Of a stretch of 64,000 bases of DNA, positions 9,348 to 18,160 are shown piece after piece; positions within the stretch are counted from its first letter, which is position 1; each line of letters opens with the position of its first letter. Where the stretch lies: the NCBI RefSeq assembly GCF_001442805.1, contig NZ_CP011131.1:4278001-4342000 (forward strand). The letters run 5' to 3'. The DNA is from Lysobacter gummosus (GTDB taxonomy: Bacteria; Pseudomonadota; Gammaproteobacteria; Xanthomonadales; Xanthomonadaceae). The notes below the pieces were generated by a model. It made no database searches and was not told where the DNA came from. It saw nothing but the letters and a program-made list of their open reading frames with translations. Made by a program: the position numbers and the translations under genes.

Positions 9348-10802
9348 TCAGACCGCCGCGTCCTCGAACGCCATCTCCTGCAGGCAACTGGCGAACAACT
9401 TCGCCGCCTCCTCGATCTCGGCCACCGACAAGGCGCCGTAGCCGAACAGCAGCCCGGCCCGCTCCAGCGGGTGGACGTAATAGGGCGCGATCGAATACAG
9501 ACCCAGGCCGCGGCCTTGCGCATAGTCGATGAAGGCCTCGCCCTCGGCCGCGTTGCGCCCGCGCAGCCACACCACCAGGTGCATGCCGGCATGCGAGTCG
9601 TCGATCTGCACGCCGTCGCCGGCCAGGCGCCGTAGCGCGCCCAGCAGCGCGTCGCGGCGCTGCTTCAAGGTCTTGGCGGTGCGGCGCAGATGGCGTTCGA
9701 AGCCGCCGTCGGCGAGGAAATGCGCGAGCGCGGTCTGCTCGATGCCGGGCGAGCCGAAATCGTCCACCCACTTGGCGCTGACGAAATCGTCGCGCAATCC
9801 CGGCGGCGCCACGATGTAGCCCAGCCGCAGCGACGGAAACAGCACTTTCGAGAAGGTGCCGGCGTAGATCACCCGGCGGCTGTCGTCGAGTCCGCACAGC
9901 GCCGCGTGCGGCTGCGCGTCGTAGCGGAATTCGCCGTCGTAGTCGTCCTCGAAGATCCAGCAATCGTGGCGGTTGGCGTAGTCGAGCAGCGCGCGCCGGC
10001 GCGGCAGCGACATCAACGCGCCGGTCGGGAACTGGTGCGAGGGCGTCACGCAGATCAACCGCGGCGGCCGCTCGGGCAGCAGCTCGGTGCGCAGGCCGTC
10101 GCCGTCCACCGCCACCGGCACCAGCTTGGCGCCGTGGATCTGCAGCGCTTCGCGCACGGCGAAGTACTGCGGGTCTTCGATCACCACCTCTTCGCCTTCG
10201 TCGAGCACCACCCGCGCGGTCAGGCTGATCGCCTGCTGGGTGCCGGCGACGATGATCACGTCCTCCGGCGCGGCCTGCACGCCACGGCGCAGCGACAGGT
10301 ATTCGCACACCGCCGCGCGCAGCACCGGCAGGCCCTGCGCGGTCGGGTAATTGGGCGGCGTGTAGGCGGCCGCGTGCGACAGCGCGCGCGCCCAGGCCGA
10401 GGTCAGCAGCGGATTGGTGAAGGGCACGCCGTACTGGAAGCTGTGCAGGGTGCCCGGCGCGCGCCGGCCGGGGATGTTGGCGTGGTCGTGATAGCGCCGC
10501 AGCCGCCGCGAGTAGGCGCTCTGCGCGACGATCCGCTGCGGCGGTTCGGTGCGCATCTGCACCGGCGAGCCCGGCAGGGCGACGAAACTGCCCGATCCCA
10601 CCCGCGCCTGCATGAAGCCTTCCGCGCGCAGCTGCTCGTAGGCGGCCAGCACGGTATTGCGCGACAGGCCCAGTTGTTGCGCCAGCAGCCGGGTCGGCGG
10701 AAACCGCACCCCGGCCGGCAGGCGGCCCCCCAGCACGGCGTCTTTGAGCGAGCGGACCAATTGGCCGTGCAAGGGCCCCCGGCCGTCCAACGGCAGATAC
10801 AT
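9348..10802 (-). CDS. MocR-family transcriptional regulator (GntR wHTH fused to aminotransferase-like domain)
   Basis: 484 residues. N-terminal GntR winged helix (about 1-75: GPLHGQLVRSLKDAVLGG, FPPTRLLAQQLGLSRNTV) joined to a fold-type I aminotransferase domain (about 105-484). The PLP-lysine context TFSKVLFPSLRLGY (Lys319) and EDDYDGEFRY (285-294) are present, so PLP binding is expected. MocR proteins sense PLP or aminated metabolites and regulate nearby genes. It is divergent from an AraC-type regulator, and the 275-bp gap between them carries repeated ATTGGC motifs that could be its operator. The regulated pathway is not evident from the neighbours. Confidence 0.92.
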   Translation of the reverse strand: MYLPLDGRGPLHGQLVRSLKDAVLGGRLPAGVRFPPTRLLAQQLGLSRNTVLAAYEQLRAEGFMQARVGSGSFVALPGSPVQMRTEPPQRIVAQSAYSRRLRRYHDHANIPGRRAPGTLHSFQYGVPFTNPLLTSAWARALSHAAAYTPPNYPTAQGLPVLRAAVCEYLSLRRGVQAAPEDVIIVAGTQQAISLTARVVLDEGEEVVIEDPQYFAVREALQIHGAKLVPVAVDGDGLRTELLPERPPRLICVTPSHQFPTGALMSLPRRRALLDYANRHDCWIFEDDYDGEFRYDAQPHAALCGLDDSRRVIYAGTFSKVLFPSLRLGYIVAPPGLRDDFVSAKWVDDFGSPGIEQTALAHFLADGGFERHLRRTAKTLKQRRDALLGALRRLAGDGVQIDDSHAGMHLVVWLRGRNAAEGEAFIDYAQGRGLGLYSIAPYYVHPLERAGLLFGYGALSVAEIEEAAKLFASCLQEMAFEDAAV

Positions 10803-10815
10803 GGCGTGGCTCCGG

Positions 10816-11035
10816 ATTGGCCCCCTCGGGCCCGGTGTCGCGCCGAGTGTGCCAAGCCAATCGGCGAGTTGCGAGACGGCGCCTGCGAGTCGGTCGTTCC
10901 CGGCACATCGACGGCGCGAGACCGGCGCAATGCCGGATTGAGACGGCGATCCACGCCGAATCCGATTGGCTCCTTCGAGGCCGGGGTAATTGGCCCTCCT
11001 GATGACAGCTCCAGATGGCTAGCTTAGGGGCCAAC
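10816..11035. promoter_or_regulatory. Repeated ATTGGC motifs between divergent regulators
   Basis: ATTGGCCCCCTC (10816-10827), ATTGGCTCCTTC (10965-10976) and ATTGGCCCTCCT (10989-11000) are direct repeats; GGGGCCAAC (11027-11035) is the inverted form. The 24-bp spacing of the middle pair fits the widely spaced direct repeats bound by MocR dimers. Function is inferred. Confidence 0.4.
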
Positions 11036-11077
11036 CGATGTGGTTCCCCCCAGCCGCTATCCCCCGACGAGGGCCGC

Positions 11078-11950
11078 ATGAGCCTGCATCACCACCGGAT
11101 TCACTTCGCCGAACACCTGGATCTTTCCGCCGCCCGCCCGGGCCTGCACCTGATCCGCGCCTCCGGCCGCGCGGTCCAGTTGGACCTGCCGGCCGGCTGG
11201 ATGTCGCTGTGGCTGCCGCTGCGCGGCCCGCTGCGGCTGGAATCGACCGACAGCACCTGGGAGCTGGCCCCCGGCCACCTGCAGATCTGGCGCGACGGCC
11301 GCCTGCGCACCAGCGCGCGCCTGCCGTGCTGGTGGCTGTGCCTGAGCGGCCCGGAGCAGGCCTGGCGCCCGCACGTGCTCAACGGCCCGGACGAGCAGAA
11401 CAACGACCTGTTCCCGTGGGAAGGCGCGGCGCCGCGCGACGTGCAGCGGCTGATGGTGCGCCTGGCGCGGCTGGTCTCGCAGCCGGCCGAGCTGGCCGCC
11501 AACGGCGCCGCGCTGGTGCGCACGCTGTGCTCGCTGCTGCTGGAACAGCAACGCGAACTGCAGGCGCGGCTGCCGCGCTGCAGCGGCCGCACTCAGCGCC
11601 GGCGCCAGCAGACACTGCTGCGACTGCTGCGGGTGCAACATCTGATCCGCCGTCACCCGGAAATCCGCCTCGACCTCAACCGTCTGGCGCGCAGCGCCAA
11701 CTACTCGCCCTGCCACCTGATCCGCATCTACCGCGAAGTGTTCGACGAAACCCCGACCGAATTCGCCGCGCGCCTGCGCTCGGATCGTGCCTGGCGCATG
11801 GTCCGCGAGACCCGCATGCCGGTGTGCGAGATCACCGAAGCGCTGGGCTTCGAGAGCCAGAGCGCGTTCTGCCGCGCGTTCAAGAACTCGTTCGGACTGA
11901 CCGCGACCCAGGCGCGGCGGATGGAACGGCCGCAGGTGCGCGCGGCCTGA
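11078..11950 (+). CDS. AraC-family transcriptional regulator
   Basis: 290 residues from ATG 11078, preceded by GAGGG. The N-terminal half is an AraC-binding-like cupin domain (LPAGWMSLWLPLRGPLRL). The C-terminal about 100 residues hold two helix-turn-helix motifs: LDLNRLARSANYSPCHLIRIYRE region, then MPVCEITEALGFESQSAFC with the AraC signature FGLTATQARR. Divergent from a MocR regulator and sharing its upstream region, so cross-regulation is possible. The inducer is unknown. Confidence 0.88.
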   Translation: MSLHHHRIHFAEHLDLSAARPGLHLIRASGRAVQLDLPAGWMSLWLPLRGPLRLESTDSTWELAPGHLQIWRDGRLRTSARLPCWWLCLSGPEQAWRPHVLNGPDEQNNDLFPWEGAAPRDVQRLMVRLARLVSQPAELAANGAALVRTLCSLLLEQQRELQARLPRCSGRTQRRRQQTLLRLLRVQHLIRRHPEIRLDLNRLARSANYSPCHLIRIYREVFDETPTEFAARLRSDRAWRMVRETRMPVCEITEALGFESQSAFCRAFKNSFGLTATQARRMERPQVRAA

Positions 11951-12179
11951 GTCGCGCGTTCCGGTCGCTGCGCCGCATAGCCGCATCATCCGTGGGGCAT
12001 TGGCCGGGGTGACCAATGGGAGAGGCCCGCGCCGCGGCGATACGGCGAAATCGCAGGCATTCGCCTTCCGCAACGATGCCGCCGCTCCCAGCCGGCGACA
12101 GCAAGGCTTCATCGCAGTGGCCACGTCCCGCGCCGCAGCCCCGACGCATCCGTCCCTCCTCTCATTCACGAGACCCGCC

Positions 12180-12680
12180 ATGAACTACGCCGCACGCTCC
12201 ACCCGCTCGTTGCCGTTGTGGACCGCGATCGGCGGCCTGATCGCGGGCACGCTCGACATCGGTTACGCGATCACCTACTGGGGCGTGACCGCGCATGTGC
12301 CGGCGCAACGCATCCTGCACAGCGTCGCCTCCGGCCTGATCGGCCGCGAAGCGGCGCTGGCCGGCGGCGCATCGACCGCTGCGCTGGGCTTGTTCCTGCA
12401 CTACTTCATCGCCCTGGCGATGGCGGCGGTGTACGCCTTCGCCGCGACCCGGCTGGCGTGGATGCGCCAGCGCCCGTGGCTGGCGTCGACCTTGTACGGG
12501 CTGTGGCTGTTCGTGGCGATGAACTTCATCGTCGTGCCGCTCTCGCGCGCCGGCGGCAAGGGCCTGCCGGACGATGTGGTGTGGATCGTGCTCAGCATCG
12601 CCGTACACGTGGTCTTCGTCGCCTGGCCGATCGCCTGGGCGGTCAATCGCGCGATGAAGGGGGCTTCGAATGCGCGCTGA
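12180..12680 (+). CDS. Hypothetical inner-membrane protein
   Basis: 166 residues from ATG 12180, with four hydrophobic segments (about 14-36, 68-90, 100-122, 132-155). The frame remains open upstream to 12000, but that part has no coding character. Its stop overlaps the start of the P460-type gene by 11 bp, suggesting a translationally coupled pair. No specific family was recognised. Confidence 0.75.
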   Translation: MNYAARSTRSLPLWTAIGGLIAGTLDIGYAITYWGVTAHVPAQRILHSVASGLIGREAALAGGASTAALGLFLHYFIALAMAAVYAFAATRLAWMRQRPWLASTLYGLWLFVAMNFIVVPLSRAGGKGLPDDVVWIVLSIAVHVVFVAWPIAWAVNRAMKGASNAR

Positions 12681-13287
12681 CCCACGCGATCGCGCTTCGC
12701 ACGGGCAAGGCGCGCGCGGCTACGGCTTCGATCTCGGCGACGCGGTGCTGGTCGCCGCGGTCGCCCTCGCCGTCGCGGTCGGCTGCATCGCCCAGGCCGC
12801 CGCCGCGCCGCCGCCGGCGCAGAGCACGGCCGCCGGCAAGGACGCACCCGCCATCGCCTACCCCAGCGGCTACGCGATGTGGACCCACATCAAGAGCGGC
12901 CTGATCACCTCCGCCCATGCCGCCTACCCGCGCTTCGGCGGCCTGCACCACGTCTACGGCAACGCCGCCGCGCTACAAGGCTTCCGCAGCGGCAACTACC
13001 CCGACGGCGCGGTGCTGGTCTACGACCTGTTCGAAACCCGCGATCACGGCGACGGCATCATCGACCAGGGCCCGCGTCGGCATATCGACGTGATGGTCAA
13101 GGACAGCCGCCGTTTCGCCGCCACCGCCGGCTGGGGCTACGCCGAATTCGCCGCCGGCCAGCGCAGCGACCGGCTGAAAACCGCCGAACGCGACGGCTGC
13201 GCCGCCTGCCACGCGAGCCGCCGCCAGCACGGCGATGTCTTCAGCGAATGGGCCAACCAGGCCGAATCGGCCGCGACCGGGTCCTGA
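12670..13287 (+). CDS. Cytochrome P460-family haem protein
   Basis: 205 residues. An N-terminal hydrophobic segment (about 25-48, ending AQAAAA) acts as a signal peptide or anchor. The mature part resembles cytochrome P460: YAMWTHIKSGLI, GGLHHVYGNAAAL, GAVLVYDLFETRDHGDG, and a C-terminal c-type haem site CAACH (about residues 177-181). Family members sit in the periplasm; some oxidise hydroxylamine, many are uncharacterised. Overlaps the upstream membrane-protein gene by 11 bp. Whether the lysine-haem cross-link is present cannot be judged here. Confidence 0.78.
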   Translation: MRADPRDRASHGQGARGYGFDLGDAVLVAAVALAVAVGCIAQAAAAPPPAQSTAAGKDAPAIAYPSGYAMWTHIKSGLITSAHAAYPRFGGLHHVYGNAAALQGFRSGNYPDGAVLVYDLFETRDHGDGIIDQGPRRHIDVMVKDSRRFAATAGWGYAEFAAGQRSDRLKTAERDGCAACHASRRQHGDVFSEWANQAESAATGS

Positions 13288-13568
13288 GATTCACGCGTTT
13301 CGCCCGGACTGCGCGCAGTCCGGGCGCCCGTTCGGGCCGCCGCCCGAGCGCCTGCCCGCCCCTGGCCGTCGAGGCCGATCCGCCCGGACCTCGCCCGAAA
13401 TGCGAGAATCCGCGTTCACCGACCGCCCCGATCCGCCCCGAAGCCTCCGCCGGGCGCCGCATCGACGACGGCATCGCAGAACGAACGGCCCCGCGCATCG
13501 CGCTCGGGGTCCGCAGGCATCACCACCGGCGCCACGGCCCGGCCCGGCTCGGCTCGGCAGGACAGACC

Positions 13569-14042
13569 ATGATCAACAACGATGTATTGCGCAGCATCCG
13601 CTACATGCTCGATCTGAGCGACAACAAAGTCGTGGAGATCGTCCATCTGGCCGACGCCGGCTTCCCGCTCGAGAAAGCCGACGTGCAGGCCTTCCTCAAG
13701 AAAGACGAAGACGAAGGCTACGCGCCCTGCGACGATGCGGTGCTGGCGCGCTTTCTCGACGGACTGGTGTTCCATTACCGCGGCCGCGACGAAAGCCTGC
13801 CGCCGCGGCCGCTGGAAAAACGCGTCAGCAACAACCTGGTGCTGAAGAAACTGCGCGTGGCCTTCGAGCTGAAGGACGTGGACATGCATCAGGCCTTCGC
13901 CGACGCCGGCTTCCCGGTGTCCAAGCCGGAGTTGAGCGCGCTGTTCCGCCAGCCCGACCACAAGAATTTCCGCCTGTGCGGCGATCAGATGCTGCGCAAT
14001 TTCCTCAAGGGCCTGACGCTGCGCATTCGCGGCGGCAACTGA
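13569..14042 (+). CDS. DUF1456 family protein (YehS-like)
   Basis: 157 residues from ATG 13569 (MINNDVLRSIRYMLDLSD). Two copies of the DUF1456 repeat are visible: MINNDVLRSIRYMLDLSDNK ... GYAPCDDAVLARFLDGL, and VSNNLVLKKLRVAFELKDVD ... NFRLCGDQMLRNFLKGL. Each resembles a small helical cytoplasmic module of unknown function. The much longer open frame extending upstream belongs to the previous gene's region and lacks DUF1456 sequence. Convergent with pntB. Confidence 0.85.
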   Translation: MINNDVLRSIRYMLDLSDNKVVEIVHLADAGFPLEKADVQAFLKKDEDEGYAPCDDAVLARFLDGLVFHYRGRDESLPPRPLEKRVSNNLVLKKLRVAFELKDVDMHQAFADAGFPVSKPELSALFRQPDHKNFRLCGDQMLRNFLKGLTLRIRGGN

Positions 14043-14090
14043 CGGCCGCCGCGGGCGCGAATCCCGCGCCCGCCGGACCGCGACGGCGGC

Positions 14091-15524
14091 TCAATGCCCG
14101 CCGTCGAGCCCCTTCAATTCCGACACCAGCGCGCTGGCCATCTCGGCGCCGTCGCCGTACAGCATGCGGGTATTGTCGGCGTAGAACAGCGCGTTCTCGA
14201 TGCCGGCGAAACCGGTGCCCTTGCCGCGCTTGATCACGATGGTGTTCTTCGAGTTGACCACGTCCAGAATCGGCATGCCGTAGATCGGCGAGGACGGATC
14301 GGTCTTGGCCACCGGATTGACCACGTCGTTGGCGCCGATCACCAGCGACACGTCGGTGTTGGCGAATTCGGGATTGATGTCGTCCATGTCGGCGATCAGG
14401 TCGTAAGGCACGCCGGCCTCGGCCAACAGCACGTTCATGTGCCCGGGCATGCGGCCGGCGACCGGATGGATCGCGAACTTCACCTTGACCCCGCGATCCA
14501 TCAGCTTCTGCGCCAGCTCCCAGATCTTGTGCTGCGCCTGCGCCACCGCCAGGCCGTAGCCCGGCACGATCACCACGCGTTCGGCGAAGGCCATCATCGC
14601 CGCCACGTCGCCGGCTTCGATGGGCTTTTGCGTGCCGCTGATTTCCTGCGCCTGCCCGCCGCCGCCGAAGTTGGAGAACAGCACGCCGCTGATCGGCCGG
14701 TTCATGGCCTTGGCCATCAAGCGCGTCAGCAACATGCCGGCCGCGCCGACCATGGTGCCGGCGATGATCAAGGCCTCGTTGCCGAGCACATAACCCTCGA
14801 ACGCCACCGCCAGACCGGTGAAGGCGTTGTACAGCGAGATCACCACCGGCATGTCGGCGCCGCCGATCGGCAAGGTCATCAACACGCCCAGCGCGAGCGC
14901 GGCGATGAAGAAGGCGATGATCACCGGCACATTGAGAGTCATGAACGCCGCGATGCCGAGCACCAGCACCGCCAGCGCCACGATCGCGTTGAAGATCTGC
15001 TGGCCCGGGAACACCACGCGCCGGTCCAGGCGGCCGTCGAGCTTGGCCCAGGCGATCACCGAACCCGACAGCGAAATCGCGCCGATGGCCGCGCCGATCA
15101 CCGCCAGCACCAGGCCCACGGTCGGGGTCTGCATCGCGATCACGCCGCGTTCGATCTGCGCCTGCAGCGGATCGGCCGGCATCTGCCCGGACAGGCGCAG
15201 CAGTTCGACCGCGCCGATCGCCGCCGCCGAGCCGCCGCCCATGCCGTTGTACAACGCAACCATCTGCGGCATGTCGGTGATGGCGACTTTCTTGCCCGAG
15301 ACCCACGCCAGGATCGTGCCGATGCCGACGGCGAGCACGATCAGCGCCAGATTGTGCAGGCCCGGCAGGAAGAACGTCGCCACCGTGGCGATGACCATGC
15401 CGGCGCCGGCCCAGCGGATGCCGCTGCGCGCGGTGACCGGCGAGGCCATGCGTTGCAGGCCCAGCAGGAACAGCGTCGCCGCGACCAGATAGCTGGACTT
15501 GACCAGAATCGATAAGACATCCAT
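14091..15524 (-). CDS. pntB: NAD(P) transhydrogenase subunit beta
   Basis: 477 residues from ATG 15524. Inner-membrane beta subunit of the proton-translocating transhydrogenase (NADH + NADP+ to NAD+ + NADPH, driven by the proton gradient). About eight or nine membrane segments (residues 1-270) precede the NADP-binding domain III (GYGLAVAQAQHKIWELA, HPVAGRMPGHMNVLLAEA, GANDVVNPVA, KRGKGTGFAGIENALFY). A TTG at 15659, overlapping the pntAB stop as TTGA, is in frame and would add 45 residues including a further hydrophobic helix, so the true start is uncertain. Downstream of pntAB; pntAA lies about 3.8 kb away. Confidence 0.94.
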   Translation of the reverse strand: MDVLSILVKSSYLVAATLFLLGLQRMASPVTARSGIRWAGAGMVIATVATFFLPGLHNLALIVLAVGIGTILAWVSGKKVAITDMPQMVALYNGMGGGSAAAIGAVELLRLSGQMPADPLQAQIERGVIAMQTPTVGLVLAVIGAAIGAISLSGSVIAWAKLDGRLDRRVVFPGQQIFNAIVALAVLVLGIAAFMTLNVPVIIAFFIAALALGVLMTLPIGGADMPVVISLYNAFTGLAVAFEGYVLGNEALIIAGTMVGAAGMLLTRLMAKAMNRPISGVLFSNFGGGGQAQEISGTQKPIEAGDVAAMMAFAERVVIVPGYGLAVAQAQHKIWELAQKLMDRGVKVKFAIHPVAGRMPGHMNVLLAEAGVPYDLIADMDDINPEFANTDVSLVIGANDVVNPVAKTDPSSPIYGMPILDVVNSKNTIVIKRGKGTGFAGIENALFYADNTRMLYGDGAEMASALVSELKGLDGGH

Positions 15525-15655
15525 CAGCGCGCGCGCTCCATAGAACGACAGCTGCCCGAGCGGCAGCAGGTAACCGAAGAAAGCAGGAGCGGCGAGCAGC
15601 CCCAGACCGGCGAGAACGGCCGCGGCGGCCGCGGCGTATCGAATGAGGCGACCAT

Positions 15656-15961
15656 TCAACCGCCCGCCTTGCCGGCCGGCTTCTTGCTGGACTTGAACAT
15701 CTCCAGCATGCGTTCGGTCACCACGTAGCCGCCGGCGGCATTGCCCGCGCCGAGCAGCACGGCGACGAAGCCGATGGCTTTCTCCAAGGTGGTGTCGGCG
15801 TGGCCGAGCACCATGATCGCGCCGATCAGCACGATCCCGTGGATGAAGTTGGAACCCGACATCAGCGGTGTGTGCAGGATTACCGGCACCCGCGAGATGA
15901 TCACGTGGCCGGCGATACCCGCCAGCATGAAGATGTACAGCGCCACGAACCCGTCGCTCAT
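15656..15961 (-). CDS. pntAB: NAD(P) transhydrogenase subunit alpha part 2 (membrane part)
   Basis: 101 residues from ATG 15961 (MSDGFVALYIFMLAG), with GGGGAAAG upstream; an in-frame start at 15976 is also possible. It is the membrane segment found at the C-terminus of one-piece alpha subunits: three helices with GHVIISRVPVILHTPLMSGSNF, HGIVLIGA and FVAVLLGAGNAAGGYVVTERML. It contributes to the proton channel with PntB. Ends 3-4 bp from a possible upstream pntB start. Confidence 0.93.
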   Translation of the reverse strand: MSDGFVALYIFMLAGIAGHVIISRVPVILHTPLMSGSNFIHGIVLIGAIMVLGHADTTLEKAIGFVAVLLGAGNAAGGYVVTERMLEMFKSSKKPAGKAGG

Positions 15962-16185
15962 CCGATCTTTCCCCATGCGGTGTCATCCGCATCATAACCG
16001 TCCGTGAATACGGCGCCACCGCTGTCAACCGATCCAGGGCGGGGACGTTTCCGGTTTGTGTAAGCGCCGCACATTCCGGTGCAGGTAAATGCCGATGCCG
16101 AACGCGACGAACCGTCATAAGCGCCCCGCCCGTCCACCCGGCCGTCGTTGAGGGTCCCCAGGTGCTGCTACCGCCTAGCGCCCGT

Positions 16186-16968
16186 ATGCTGGAGGCCGTG
16201 AGCGTCGAAAACGACCCGCTGCCGCCGAGCGACCCGCTCGATCACCGCTACGACCAGCGGCGGAACGGGCGCGTGCGCGAGGGCGGGCCGGCCGAACCGG
16301 GCGCCGTCGGGCCGCCGCAGGGCGTCCCGTCCGAGAACAGGCCGCGCGACCGCGCGCCGCCGGACGGATCGGCCTCGGACCCGGCCTGGCATGACGACGC
16401 GGCGCTGGAAGCCTCCAGCGAACTCGAGCCCGAAGCGGCCGCGCCGGCGGCGCGCCTGCCGGCGACGATCGAGGAATTCCTCGCCGGCCTGGGCACGCGC
16501 GCGTTCCGTTTCGCCGAACTGGGCCTGCGCCATCGCGAAGACGCGCTGGACGCAGTGCAGGACGCGATGATGAAGATGCTCGGCTACCGCGAGCGCCCCG
16601 CCTCGGAGTGGACGCCGCTGTTCTGGAGCATCCTGCGCAGCCGGATCGTCGATATCCAGCGCCGCCGCACTTTCCGTCTGCGCTGGCTGATGCCGGCCCC
16701 GCGCGACGACGACGATGCGCCGATGGACTGGGCCGACGACGGCCCCGACCCGCAGCGCACCCACGACGGCCGCGAGGCCTACAGCAAACTCGCCGGCGCG
16801 CTGGGCAAACTGCCGCGCCGGCAACGCGAGGCGTTTTCGTTGCGGATTCTGGAAGAACTCGACGTCGCCACGACTGCGCGGGCGATGGGTTGCAGCGAAG
16901 GCGCGGTGAAAACCCATCTGTCGCGCGCGCGCGAAACCCTGCAGCGGCAATTGGAGGAATGGCGATGA
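16186..16968 (+). CDS. RNA polymerase sigma factor, ECF-like, with long acidic/Pro-rich N-terminal extension
   Basis: 260 residues from ATG 16186 (GTG 16162 is also open). Residues 1-95 are low-complexity and Pro/Ala/Asp-rich, unusual for ECF factors. Sigma2 lies at about 95-155 (FRFAELGLRHREDALDAVQDAMMKML, LFWSILRSRIVDIQRRR) and sigma4 at about 205-260 (LGKLPRRQREAFSLRILEEL, MGCSEGAVKTHLSRARETL). The stop overlaps the next gene by 4 bp (ATGA), whose product has one membrane helix and may be its anti-sigma factor. The true start may lie closer to sigma2. Confidence 0.85.
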   Translation: MLEAVSVENDPLPPSDPLDHRYDQRRNGRVREGGPAEPGAVGPPQGVPSENRPRDRAPPDGSASDPAWHDDAALEASSELEPEAAAPAARLPATIEEFLAGLGTRAFRFAELGLRHREDALDAVQDAMMKMLGYRERPASEWTPLFWSILRSRIVDIQRRRTFRLRWLMPAPRDDDDAPMDWADDGPDPQRTHDGREAYSKLAGALGKLPRRQREAFSLRILEELDVATTARAMGCSEGAVKTHLSRARETLQRQLEEWR

Positions 16969-17405
16969 ACACCCACGAACACTCTCGGCACCGCGCAAGC
17001 CCGCCTGCGGATGCGGACGCGCGCTTCGACGCCGCCATGCGCGACTTGCACGCGCAGGCCGTCGAACGCGTCAGCCCGCAGATCCGCGCCCGCCTGCGCA
17101 CGATCCGCAGCGAGGCCGCCGCCCAGCCGCATCGGCGCGGCGGCCTCCTCGGCTGGACCCTGGCCAGTTCCGGCGTGGCCGCGGTCGCGCTCGCGCTGGG
17201 CCTGCAGTTCGCCGGCAGCGGCGCTCCGTCCGGCGGCGCGCCTGCGGCGACCAGCCCGGCCGTCGTCGTCGCGTCCAGCGCCGTCGCGCCGGCCGACACC
17301 GGCTACGACCCGGACACCGCGGTCGCCGCGCTCGACGAAAATCCCGATCTTTACCTGTGGCTGGCGTCCAACACCGACGCTCTGCCCCGGACTCACACGG
17401 AGTAA
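16965..17405 (+). CDS. DUF3619-like membrane protein, possible anti-sigma factor
   Basis: 146 residues. A cytoplasmic N-terminus (about 1-58: RFDAAMRDLHAQAVERVSPQ) is followed by one membrane helix (about 62-86, LLGWTLASSGVAAVALALGL) and an Ala/Ser-rich outer part ending NPDLYLWLASNTDALP. That ending (ENPDLYLWLA) is characteristic of DUF3619 proteins. Start overlaps the sigma gene stop. The single-pass topology next to an ECF-type sigma gene suggests anti-sigma function, but no zinc-binding anti-sigma motif is present. Confidence 0.7.
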   Translation: MNTHEHSRHRASPPADADARFDAAMRDLHAQAVERVSPQIRARLRTIRSEAAAQPHRRGGLLGWTLASSGVAAVALALGLQFAGSGAPSGGAPAATSPAVVVASSAVAPADTGYDPDTAVAALDENPDLYLWLASNTDALPRTHTE

Positions 17406-17411
17406 ACCGCC

Positions 17412-17927
17412 ATGCGCCGCTTCGCCACGCTACGCCGCGCCGGATTGGCACTCGCCCTGGGCGCGCTCGCGCTGCCCGCCGTGCTCGCCCCGGCCTGGGC
17501 GGCCCCGCCGCCGCCGGGTCCGGCCGCCAAGAGTGCGGTCAATCTGCCGTCCTGGGACCAGCTCAGTCAGGCCCAACGCGAGCAACTGATCGCACCGATG
17601 CGCGACCGTTGGAACAGCTCGCCCGAAGAGCGCCCGCGCATGCTCGAACACGCGCGCCGCTGGCAGCAGATGACGCCTGAAGAGCGCCAGGACGCGCGCC
17701 GCGGCATGAAGCGCTGGGAGCATCTGAATCCGGAAGAGCGCGGCCAGATGCGCGCGCTGTTCGGCCACATGCGCGGCCTGGACGACAACGCCCGCCGCGC
17801 GCTGATGGAGAAGTGGCGCACGATGACGCCGGAACAACGCCGCGCATGGGTGCAGGCCAATCCGCCGCCGCCGAAGCCTGAGCGGTCGGATCGGCCGGAT
17901 CGCGGGCCGATGCCGCCTCGGGATTGA
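17412..17927 (+). CDS. DUF3106 domain exported protein
   Basis: 171 residues. Signal peptide about 1-30 (MRRFATLRRAG then a hydrophobic run ending PAWA). The mature part carries degenerate repeats of the type MTPEERQDARRGMKRWEHLNP, LDDNARRALMEKWRTMTPEQ, the DUF3106 signature of charged helical repeats; the C-terminus is Pro-rich. Starts 6 bp after the preceding gene, third in the sigma/DUF3619/DUF3106 unit. Periplasmic, role unknown; possibly the sensory or output partner of the sigma module. Confidence 0.82.
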   Translation: MRRFATLRRAGLALALGALALPAVLAPAWAAPPPPGPAAKSAVNLPSWDQLSQAQREQLIAPMRDRWNSSPEERPRMLEHARRWQQMTPEERQDARRGMKRWEHLNPEERGQMRALFGHMRGLDDNARRALMEKWRTMTPEQRRAWVQANPPPPKPERSDRPDRGPMPPRD

Positions 17928-17953
17928 TGGGCTTCAGCGTCATCGTTCCAGGT

Positions 17954-18064
17954 CGTCATTTGCTAGAACGCGGGCTCCGCTTTACTTCGGCGGTGCCGAA
18001 CATCCAGTGACTTCAAGCGTTCTCGCACGAAGAGCCCTGGATTCCCGCCTTCGCGGGAATGACG
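17954..18064. repeat. REP-like palindromic repeat (family A)
   Basis: A degenerate left end (CGTCATTTGCTAGAACGCGGG), then TTTACTTCGGCGGTGCCGAA, ending CTTCGCGGGAATGACG. Confidence 0.75.
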
Positions 18065-18160
18065 AGCAAAAACAAACACAGAACGCGGCAAAACGCAGCA
18101 GAACGCAGAACAAAACCAGCGCAATCGCCAACCGCAGCGCCAAGCCGCTCCAAGCTCCAC

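Noticed and set aside
8868..9635. Alternative open frame of 255 residues over the small membrane protein
   Set aside because: Arg/Pro-rich shadow frame of the 8893-9333 gene, running into the MocR gene.
14094..15515. Plus-strand open frame of 473 residues opposite pntB
   Set aside because: His/Arg/Gln-rich shadow of pntB; no motif, no SD.
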